A DNA stretch of 28,729 nucleotides from a virus. The notes below the pieces were generated by a model. The model was not told where the DNA came from, searched no databases, and saw only the letters and a list, made by a program, of their open reading frames with translations. The DNA lies in IMG/VR virus record IMGVR_UViG_3300042382_000033, positions 1 to 28,729 of that record. One strand, given 5' to 3'. Positions 7,419-19,400 of the stretch are shown here, piece by piece. The translations under genes were made by a program, and so were the position numbers. Numbering within the stretch: the first letter of the stretch is position 1; every line of letters begins with the position of its first letter.

Positions 7419-10400
7419 TTAACCTCTATAATTACGCTCACGATTGTACTGATTCACACCAGCCGCGATTTGCGGTAGCATTTGTGAAATCTCAGCACGT
7501 GTTTGGCGAGAAATATCGCCTGTTATATTCATATTAATAACACTATTATTAGTAATAGTATTTGTCGTACTATTAGCTTTTGATGCAGTTGGTACGGCCA
7601 TAATAGGAGAAGCTGCAGATGAAATAGTTGCACCTGAATTAATAGCTTCAAGTAATTGTCTATTTCTTGCAGTCGATGCTGCATTAATTACAAACTCACC
7701 GTTAGATAACATTGTAGGAATAGAATCAGAAGTTCCTGTTCCCGGCCCTTTAACTAAACCGCCTGTAGCCATGCCCATAACTGAGCTGAATAACCATCCA
7801 GTTAACAAACTTGTTACTGTCTGTTGAGCAGCTGGAGTAACAATAGATGCGATGGTTCCAACAGGGTCATTGGTAAATGCTGAGAATATTGCCTCAACCA
7901 TTGGAGTGATATCTGTCATTTGGTTATCACTAAATCCAAAATCATTTTTCCATCCAGCATCCCAGTTAGATGATAACCCCTGTCCTTGCGAATCCTTAGC
8001 AAGAGTAATTAGTGGATTTTCATCTGCTTCCCAATCTTTTAATAACTTACCAGAACCTATAGACAACATTGGAACTTTAGTAATAGGATCATTTCCAAAA
8101 TTAAATAACGAAGGTGTTACTGGTTTAGAAATAGCTAATGGTTTGTAACCTTTGAAAGTTTCATAATCATCATGTTGTTCTGCTGTTAAAATTTCAGGCT
8201 TATCAGATAATCCTACCCAGCTTAACATACGATCCCAAATACCGAATTCAGGATTAGGGTATGTAGATTGGTCTAATACTTCTACGCCTGATAGCATTGG
8301 TGCTATCATATCCTTGCCCCAGTCGCTTACTAACTTGCCATTTAAGGATTTTGCAAGACTTGAAAAATCAATATTCTCTAATAACGCACTTGTTGTAGTA
8401 CTATCTAGTACATTATCTGGCGCTAAATCATCAATGATCTTATTTGATACCACAGGGTCTGAAAATACTTTTGGATAAAATTTTGATAATACATCTTTAG
8501 ATGGAGAAGTTAAGAAGTTCAATACAGGCGGAACATCTGCATTAGCGCCTGCATTTGGAATGATCCAATTCAAAGCTTTGTCAAACATCGAAGGAGGTGC
8601 TAATTTATTAAAATCTTGACCATTTTGTTGTAATACCCATTCAGCACCAAGTCTCTGAGCTTCTGTCATAGGCTTCCCAGATCTAACATACTGCATAAGA
8701 TTATTTAATTGGCTTTGAGCCATCTTTGCGTCAAAATCTGATAAACCAATTTTAGAATCATTTGGAAAATATCCAGTATTTAAAGGCTGGTTAGTAAGAT
8801 TCTTTAGAGTAAACTGCTTCCCAATTGAACTACTAAAATCGCCGGCTAGCTCATCTACGCCAAAAGGAAAACTGTTAACAGGAATATTAGGCAATGCTGC
8901 CATTACATCCGGAATACTGTTGACAGCGATAGATTGAGCATACCCATCTGCAGTTAAACTTTTATAATAGTCTTGCATTGTAATTGCAACATCAACACCT
9001 GACTTATAAATCTTACTTGCAAGATCTGCTATTAGTTGACTGCCATCTGTACCAAACTTTTTAATACCAGCAGGAGTTAAATTCTTAGTGATTGTATCCA
9101 TTATACTGGTATTTGGCTTATTAGTACCAAATTTTGATAAATCAATTTTGACAGCTTTTGAGTAATCTACTAAATCTGATGTTTTAGGTTGCATCCAATC
9201 ACTGACTTTAGATTTTCCAGTAGCTACATTTGAAATCAATTTAGCTGTTAAACGGTTGGTGGTGTCTTCTGATACCTTTATTTTTGGTAATTCCCACTTG
9301 CCTGCTTTATTCAACTCTAACATAGGCTTATCTGTAGGAATTCTCTCTGTTACGAGATCACCTGCAGCACTAGTAAGGCCTAAGACAGTCTCACGCATCT
9401 TTGTACCATTTGCTACAGCTTCTTCAGTGTAATTGTACATTCCACTGTTTTTCTCTAATGCCCAACTACCTGTACCTAGTTGGCCGTCTTTAAGCAAACT
9501 GGCCATAACATTAGAAGGAATTTGGAACCCATTTAAGCCTACAGCACTTTTAGTAGATCCCGCAACAACTTTACTTAGAATATTAGAATCGACTAATCCT
9601 TGGTGAATTGCTTTGATATCATCATCTGAATATGGAGATCCATCTGCTTTCAAAGGTAACTCAAAAGCTTTTTCTGTAGCTTCTAATATTTTTTGAACTT
9701 GAGCGTTAGGCTTAGGTTGTACTGCTGTGCCTAAATAATTATTAGAAGCGTCAGGATGGTATGTATTGATTAAATCTAAAGCCTTTTGTCCGAAATAATC
9801 TTCCCAATAGTTTATAGAAGAATGACCAGATACACTTGAAGTTTTTGCAAGTTCTTTTTCATAATGAGTTGAACCTTTGGTGTTTTGCCAGAAAACTGCT
9901 GCATCTGCTAACGGATTTTCACTTTTTGCTAATAATTCAGAATATTGCTTATTTTGTAATCCTATTTTAGCTAATGCAGTGGCATTATTCATACCAGCTG
10001 GCCATACATATCCATCAATGCTGTCATTCAAATTGAATAATGATGATGCACCTGTTCCTGCAAAAATGCCTAATGTACCTAAATTTGGTTTAAACTTTTT
10101 AAGCGTATTTTGGGATTCTTCATTATACGCACTTATCACAGGAAAGGAAGCTTCTCTGACAGCATCCATTTGTGCAACTGTTGTGTTATCAAAGAATTGT
10201 GTATTCCCTAAATAGCCTGAATTTTCAATTAACTTATTTACTTCTGATTGAGTTCTCCAAGGTCCTAAAGAACCTTTGGCAGGTTCAAAAGCTTTAGTTT
10301 TAGGATTTTGATTGAATACACGCAGTAAACCTTTACCTGTTTGCTTATCAGCAATAGAATCAAATCGTCTAAGGTTTAAATAGTTATGCGCTCTAATTGC

Positions 10401-13400
10401 AGCCATATCTTCTACTGACATAGAAGGATCATTAGGCAACAGAATACCTGTACCAAACCAATTACTATCATCATTTAAGAGATTAGGAACTTGTCTAGCG
10501 CCATTATCACTTAATATGAACTTAGTAGTCATATCAGTAGGTTTTATATCCGAGTATCCGATAGCTTCGCCTTGCTTTCCAAAAGTATACCTTAACTGCT
10601 CCATAGTATACTGAGATGTGCCAGCTATAGGCGTTTCAGAAATATCAGGAGTCCAATCAGACATTTCTCCAGTATTATCCCAAGAGTATTTCCCTAGCGC
10701 TGTCCTAACTAATTGGCCTGCACCACTAATGCCCTTCATCATTAATTTATTGAAAGCAGCTATATTATAACTCTTACCATTATAAGCAACAGAAGAATTT
10801 GAAGGCAATCCTGATGTAAATGCAGAACCTAATGAATCCATTATAGGCGCATATTCAGATTTCCAGTAATGTCCTGTTGGATTTCCAGCAGCATCATAGG
10901 TCTTTAGTTTACCAATTGCATCAAAGAAACCTTTGTTACTAGTCGTAGAATATTTTCCAGTTTCAATACCTTTCGCATAATCACCTAGATTAACACCTTC
11001 TGGCATTCCTTTCCCAAAAGTACCAGCTCTAATTTGATTCAGTACATCAGCATACTCAGCAGTTTGCTTAGCAGGAATAATATACTCACCATTCGAAATT
11101 CTAATAACATTAGAATCAGAGGTACCTGTCCCTGAGCCTTGGAATATACCACCACCTATTTTTGCATCAGCGTTAGGCGTACCTGTTACACCACCTGTTT
11201 TAAAGATACTTGAAATAAATTTACTAAAATCTAATTTATCTAAGCTTTTAAACCCAGCTGCAACCCAATCCCACACAGCGCCACCGACAACTTTAGCTTG
11301 GTTCACCCAACTACTAGGTTCGAAAGCTGGCATCTCAAAGTCTCTAAACCACTGGGTTAGGCTATCGCCTACTGTAGTGCCCATGTCGACAACACCACCC
11401 CATGTGAATGTGGCTAAATCTTTAATTTTACTTCCTACCGTTGCCGAAAGATCTGTAGCTGTTGACCACAACCAATTACCTTTTGTGGTGACAAAACTTG
11501 TAAGAGCTGTCCCAATATCCACAGCATTTGTCCAAACCCAATTAGCACCTTTGGCTAAGAATGCTTTAATATTCGCGCCAACATCTATTGCCTTTGCCCA
11601 TGCCCAGTTTGCAGACTTATCAATAAACGCAGTAATACCCGCACCAAGGTCTGTTGCTGTTGTCCATGTCCAATTTGCAGCTTTGCTAAGATAAGTTTTT
11701 AAGCTTGTTCCAATGTCTGCAGTACCGTTCCAGATTATTTTACTTGTATCTGAGATGACCGCAGCAGTGCTGCTGACAACCTGCTTACCTACATCCAAAG
11801 TCCCAGTTATAAAGCTACCGGCCTTTGTTGTAAACCATGAACCAAGACTGCTGGAAATATCTGCAATACCTGACCATGTTATATTAGCCGCAGTGCCTAG
11901 CCAGCTTGTAACACTTTTACTTATATCTACAGTACTAGTCCATGCCCATTTTGCAATAGTTGGAACAGCCTTACTAACGCTATCACCTATATCTACTGCT
12001 GTTGACCATAACCAATTTCCTGCAGTTTTAAGATATGTACCTACACTTACAGAAATATCTGCACCTGTATTCCAAACCCAATTACCTGCTTTCGATAAAT
12101 AAGTTTTGAGACTTTCCCCTATCTCTGCAGCTCCAGACCAAACGATATTAGATGCAGTGCCTAGCCATGTTTTTAAATTGGCGCTAATATCAACAATTCC
12201 TGACCATGCAATTTTCCCAGTTTCAGCTAACGTTGAACCGACTGTATTTACAACTTGTGAACCGACATCTAAAGTACCAGTAATAAAACTACCGGCCTTT
12301 GTTGTAAACCACGCACTAAGGCTTGTAGAAATATCAGCAAGACCTGACCATGTAATATTGGCAGCAGTTCCTAACCAGTCGGTGACACTTTTACTTACAT
12401 CTACAGCTTTTGTCCATGTCCAATTACCTGCAGTACCTATCCAAGTACCAATGCTTGAACTAACATCTGCAATACCTGACCATGTTATATTTGCTGTCTC
12501 TTTTAACCATGCTGTAAGACTTGAGCTGATATCTACAATACCTGACCATGCGACTTTTCCAGTCTCAGCTAGTGTTGCTCCTGTATCAGTTAACACTTGC
12601 CCAGCATTTGTAAAGAGAGTTGATGCATTAGTACTGATCCAGCTCCCTAGTTTTGTTCCAATATCTACGGTGCCTGTCCAAAACTTGCTACTTGTTGTGT
12701 CTATCCAGTCACCGATTTTTGTACCTACTGCTACTGTCCCTGTCCAAAAGTCAGAAGCTTTTGTGGTAATCCAATCTCCAGCTTTCGTACCTAAAGCTAC
12801 AGTACCTCCCCAAAAGTTATTGGCACTTGTACCTATCCAATCCCCAACTTTTGTACCTAATGCTACAGTACCTGTCCAGAATTTACTAGTGGTTGTACCT
12901 ATCCAATCTCCAGCTTTCGTACCTAAATCTATAGAGCCTTTCCAAAAGTTATTTGCGGCTGTTTCTATCCAAGTTTTTGCGCTGTCAGCCAAATCAATAG
13001 CACTTGTCCACGCCCATGTGATTCCTTTACCAATATCGGCACCAAGATTTACAGTACCTTTCCAAAGCGTTGCAGCGTTTGTAGTGACCCAAGTACCAAT
13101 ACTGGCGCTAATATCTACAGCAGTATTCCATGCCCATTTAGCATTATCTGTAAAGAACCCGCCAACCTTAGCGCCAACATCTACAATACCGGTCCATGCC
13201 CATTTAGTGGTGTCTGTAAAGAAATTCCCAACCTTCTTACCGACATCTATAATACCATCCCATGCCCATTTAGTGGTGTCTGTAAAGAAATTCCCAACCT
13301 TTTTGCCAACATCTACAATACCGGTCCATACCCATTTAGTGGTGTCTGTAAAGAAATCCCCAACCTTCTTACCAACATCGATAACACCGTCCCATACTAA

Positions 13401-16400
13401 TTTTGCATTTTTCGAAATAGAGTCTCCAAGTGCAGCACCAACATCAATAATGCCACTCCATGCCCATTTAGTGGTGTCTAAAAAGAAATCTCCAACCTTC
13501 TTACCGACATCTATAATGCCACTCCATGCCCACTTTCCAGTATCCGCAAAGAATGTACCGACCTTTTTACCGACATCTACAATACCATCCCATGCCCATT
13601 TAGTGGTATCTGAGAAGAAATCTCCAACCTTAGAGCCGACATCTACAAGATTAGTCCATGCCCACTTTCTAGCGTCTGCAAAGAATGTACCAACTTTCGA
13701 TCCAACATCAATTAAGCTATTCCATGCCCATTTAGCACTGTCTGTAAAGAATGCACCGACTTTAGTACTTACGTCAATTAAACCATTCCATGCCCACTTT
13801 CCTGCGTTTGCAAAGAATGCACCGACTTTAGTACTTACGTCAACAAGACCGCTCCATGCCCATTTAGTGGTATCTGAGAAGAAATCTTCAACCTTAGAAC
13901 CGACATCAACGATACCATTCCAAGCCCACTTTGCATTCTTCGAAATGAAATCTCCAATTGCAGTACTAACATCAACGATGCCATTCCATGCCCATTTAGC
14001 ACTGTCCGAAAAGAATGTACCGACTTTAGAGCCAACATCAATAAGACCGTTCCATGCCCATTTCCCGGTATCTGAAAAGAATTTAAGAACTTGCTTACCG
14101 ACATCAACACCAACACCAGTTAAAGATGTAACAGGGGTACTACCGCCTGCGGCTGCAGCTAACTTATCCCAAAGACTTGACCCTTTAGCTGCTGAATCAG
14201 ATAAATCAGTTGCTGACTTATTTAATTTAAATGCAGAAGTATCTAGAATTTCGGTATCAATAGTTACATTGGTTTGAGTAGGTTTTTCTAAGACAGGGAT
14301 ATTAGAGAATAAAGGACTTCTTGTTTCTGCATTAGCAATCTTATTTACCATACCACCTAATGCAAACTTAGGAAGTTTATCATTATTAATAGCATTAATC
14401 AAATTACCATATTTAGCAGTTGATTTAGCATTTATAACAAATTCACCATTGGATAATTTAGCCATTATCGAATCAGATGTACCAGTTCCCGGGCCTACTA
14501 TCGGACCGCCCTCTGCAAAGCCAAAGAAATTACCAACATCATTTTTAAAGAAACTGCCGACACTCTTAGAGAAATTACTAGTTGCAGCAGAAGCAGTAGT
14601 AACTCCTGGAATAGAATTAATACCCTTATCAAACATCTTAAAGATGCCTTCACCAAGGCCTGATGCCATGTTTTCAACAGCACCGCCTTTACCAAAGCCT
14701 AATGAATTAGTTACACCAGTAGAAAAAGAGTTAATAGTAGAGTCGATTAAATTTTGTTTGAGTTTAGAAGCAAAGGTTTGGAATGCATTTTGTCCACTAT
14801 CTTTTTCGCCACGTAACAACCCTTTAAATGCGTCTGTAAAGCCAGTAGTTAATGTGCTAGAAAAGGCCTTTCCAGCGTCTCTTGCTGCTCTAATACTAGC
14901 CGCTGCAACTTCTGACTTGTCCCCCATATCCTTGATATCATCGCCAAGACTAAGAATTTTACCTGCTGTATCAACAGTTGATTTACCTGCTTTTGCGTCA
15001 ACAGCCATTTGATATTCTAAATCAGCTTGTTGATGGACTAATATGCCTGTTTTAACCTTATCTTCTTCTGTCATAAGATCAATATTTTCAGCGCTTAATC
15101 CGCTATATTCTCTAAGGAATGCTGTAATATTTCCTGTAGAAGCTTTACGGAATGCATCCATTTCTTTTAAGGTAGTAGGCATTGTGTTTGCAGCCAGACC
15201 TTTATTAGTACCTTCGACACCTGCAGATGCATTTAGTCTATCTTGGAGAAACTGCTCAGTAGGTTTACCAGCTTTAATTGCAGCATCTATATCAGCTTTT
15301 AATTGATTAATTTTACCGGCAACAGTTAATGCATAATTCTTAAGCTCAGTATTCATACCTAAGAATGCGTCTTCAGTAAAGCCAGCTTCAGTTATTAAAG
15401 TCTTTTGTGTTTCACGACCTAATGCGCCACCTGCTTTAACTAAATCAGCATTAGCAGTGTTTAATGTTTCTTGATTATTAGCCGCTATCTTATATGTTTC
15501 AATCCATAATTGAAACGCAGAAGCCATTTCATCTTTTACTGTATTAGCTTTTAATGCAACAGTATTTAATGTTCCATCAACTTTAGTTACTGGGGCAGAT
15601 GTATCAGCAACAGGAGCGCCCTTAAGATACCCATACACATCCCTAAATCTGGAAATTTGATTTTGGGTCTCTGTATTATTATAGCTATTGCCAAAGCCTA
15701 CATTATAACCGCCTGCAGTCATTGCAAGATCTTCGTTATTTCTTTTCAATCCTGACTTATAGTATTTAGCACCTGCAAATATATTTTCACGAGCATCTGT
15801 ATAGTCATTAAGCTTATGCCATCTAGGCACTAATTGCATAACACCAATAGCACCTTTATCACTTACAGCATCTTTCTTTAATCTGCTTTCAACAATTCCT
15901 AATGCTTTTAAAGCTATCCAATCAACATTGTATTTAGTTGCCGCTTCTTTGAAGATTGCATCATATGTTGAATTATTTAGTTCTTTGGCACTGAATCCTT
16001 CTGGGACTGCCATGCTTGACGCTTTTGGCATCGGTGCCAGCTCTGACTGCGGAATAGCTGTTTGTGGGGACTCTGCGGTACCGCCTGTGGCCGGCTTTCC
16101 TGCAATTAGGTCAGTGACAGCCCCACGAAATTCTGAGGCACCTGACTTGATATCTGCGCCAGCTGTGAGAAGCATTTCAGAGAAACTTTGAGGTGGTGTC
16201 AATTTGCCAGCAATGTTTAAATTAGCAAACTCTTTACCAAATCGCGATTCCATTCCAGATAGGATATCCTTAATCGGCATACCACCTTTAAGTTTATCTG
16301 TTGCAAAATTATACATTTCACCTGACATAGAGTCCATCTTTTGCAATGCTTCAGCAAAATAAATTGTATCTGCACGATTCTTAAGCTCTACCTTTTGTGT

Positions 16401-19400
16401 AGTTGGTAATGCAGCATATTGAGATGCATTGATATTTAAATCAGGTAATCCCGATTTGATTTTCTCAAATGAAGAAGTAAACCCGTCTGTTATAGTCTCC
16501 TTAAGGCGCGTCTTCATATCTACGAAGAAACCTAAGAATGACGTATGAGATTTTAGATTTTCAAAGCTAGTTGCAAGTGCTTCAGTTGAAGAAGTCATAT
16601 CAGACTCTTTCATAGCTTCTTCTAATGCAGTTTTATATTGTGTAGCAGTACCTGATAATTGTGCCCATAATTTAGAGGGCAACCCTGCCATCAACGCTGT
16701 AGACATATTAGAGCCAAAAACTTCATTTACTGTAGAAGTTTTCGAAGTAAGATCTGCAAAACCTGCTTTGATCTCTTCTCTGCGTTTCTCAGCTTTAGCT
16801 AATTCTATGCTAAGTGTTTTAATTTTACCAGTATCATTACCTGCTAGTTTAATATCAGAGTTTAGATTAAAGATTTGCTTATCAACACTATCAATTTCTT
16901 TCAACAAGTCTACACTGACTGCCCTAAACTTACGAGGAGCATCTAGCCCAAATTCTGGGAATTGAATCTCTCTGTGCGCTATCGCAGCTTCTGCTCGAGC
17001 TAATTCATCTTCATAATTATTTATTAATCCTTGTGGATCTCCACCTGCAATTTTATATTTACCATCTCTAAGATCTTGAATAGCATTCTTAAGTCTAGCA
17101 ATGTTAGTAGCCGCCTTATCAGCGTCGGCTCTTCCAAAATCTTTAAACACTTGTTGATAGTTAATGCCTGATGTTTCAATATCTTTTAAACCTTGCAAAG
17201 CTTTGGCAAATGGATCAGTATCTTGAAATCTTTTAGTATCGGCAGCAAGTTGAACCATCCATAAATCTATATTCTCTAAATCGTATTTTCGCTCTTCAAG
17301 ACGTTTATTATAATTATCAGCTGCCGTTGCATTTTCTCTTTCAACCTTAATCCATTCAGCAGTATCTTTTAAAAATGGATTAGGTTTATCTTCAGGTTTG
17401 GTTAAAGTAGCTTCTATATTTGCCCTAGCTGCTACTACTTTTAATGCAAACCTATTCAACGATTCTGCAGTAACCTTATCATCAATAGGGATAATAAGAG
17501 GCTCTTTAAGTGCAGGTGGTAAAAATGAACTCAAATCTCTTGTAGTAGCCTTAGGTAAAAGAGAAAATTTATTAGGCGCCCCTAACATATTTAATGCAGG
17601 GATATCATATATTGAAGGCGTTTTGATAAATGCAGGGTTTACAGATTTAAATGGAACTTGCTCAGGAGCATTTACTTCTTTTATATTTAAATCACGAGGA
17701 GGACTTTGGACACCTCTTTGCACATTAGTCCTTAAATCATTACCCACAAGCGCACGACTAATTCTTTCAGGTGATGTAGTCATCATCTGCCCGTAAGTAG
17801 CCTGCTTGATATCAAGAGTTGCTTTTTCATTTACAAAACGTAATGCTTCTACACCTCTAATTCCAAGCTTCTCTATATTTTTGGCTAAAGCTACTGGACC
17901 AATTGTTGCAGTATCAGCTGCCATTTCTTGTGCAAGTTTAGCTTCTCTTTCAACAGCTCTTAATGTAGATAAAGTTGCGTTTCGATCTTTAGTACTGAAC
18001 GTATGATCGAGATGGTCTTTTAATCTTTTAGCTTCTAACCCTAATTGTTGCAATCTTGAAATTGCAGCATTATTTTCAGATTCAGGTAATATATCATTAG
18101 CGGTTATACTTACATTAGCATCTTTTAAATTACCTACTAATGAACTTACAAGATTAGTGTATATTTGTTCATCTGCAAGCGCTTTTGCAATTTCTTTTGC
18201 ACGTGATACGAATTTGCCTAAGGCATCTACTGATTTTTCAAAATAAGAGATATCAACTTTTAAATCTGGACTGCCTAAAAGATTCTGCATAGACATAGAA
18301 CTCAGATCTTCATTTATCTTTGTTGTATATTTATATACATCATTACTTGCAACTGCAAGACTCATTTTGAAATTTTCATCAAGACCGGGCAATTCACCTA
18401 ATTTAACAGCTTCATCCGCCATTGCCTTAAGTTCAAAAATACGTGCTTTTACTGCATCTTGCTCAGGTGTCAAGTACGCAGTACTCATAGTCATTTCACG
18501 TGCAGAAATTGTTCCGCTTGCTTTTGAACCTTTCCGCGTAGGTAGAGATAATGAGTCTGCGCCACCAAACACTTCATCAAGACGAGTTGACCGCTCCACT
18601 GTAAAATTCTTAAAAAGATCTACAGTTTTCTGCATATTGAACCTAGATGCTCGCATTGCTTCTGCAGCTTTCTTATTTAATACTTCAGCTGCTTTCTCTG
18701 CATCTTTTTGTAAAGCTGATTTATCACCAGAACCGCCTTTATCCTCAGCATTCTTTAAAGCTTCCATAGAAGATTTAAATGTTTCTTGAGCCTTGGTGTA
18801 TCTCTCAAATATCTGAGGATCTTCAATATTAGACTCATCAATTAGCCTTGCATCATACTTAAGAGAAATTCCATATTGAGTAGCAGTGTCAGCTTCACTT
18901 TTTAGTAATCCAGTCTTTTTATCTTTTGCTGCTGAATGGATCCCAAGTATCTTTTTAACTTTTTCGTATATATCATCCAAGGCTCCCATTAATGTGCCGT
19001 TACTACCCATTAAATACATTGCAAGAATGCCGCCTGTAAGCGCAAATATATTAAAGCCTAAAAATAATCTTGGAATAAATTTTGCAATAGTGATAAAGAA
19101 TGAAGTAATTTTAGGGATAACCATTGAACTGAACATCATGGCTAATCCAGCGCCAATACCTGCACCTGTTTCTCCACCAATCTTATTTCCTACATAAGCA
19201 CCTGCCGCCCCTGCTGCAACGAGAGTGGTAGCGGTTGCTCCAGCACCTGCAATACCTTTAGTTAATGCGCCCTTAGCACCTAGCAATGCTCTATTAGGAT
19301 TTGCCATATAATATTGCATGTAGCTTGCTTGGTTCATTGGCAATCCGCCATAACTTCCCATGCGGTTAAAATCTTTGCGTCTATCTGCTGGAGTCATTCC

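Noticed and set aside
7415-7441. Earlier start at 7441 for the Dit-like gene
   Set aside because: It would overlap the tape measure coding end and lacks a ribosome binding site, whereas ATG 7417 has GAGG at good spacing.
11377-12102. Two further plus-strand frames opposite the diverged repeats
   Set aside because: Same cause as the long antisense frame; their low-complexity Pro/Val/His sequence only reflects the reversed Trp repeat codons.
11346-14063. CRISPR array as an explanation of the 66-bp periodicity
   Set aside because: The whole unit is repeated and translates in frame; there are no unique spacers between constant repeats.
12106-14277. Plus-strand open frame of 723 codons opposite the Trp-repeat array
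   Set aside because: It is the mirror of the 66-bp repeats: the absence of stops in one unit is copied through all units. It has no recognisable domain and lies opposite a clear coding frame.
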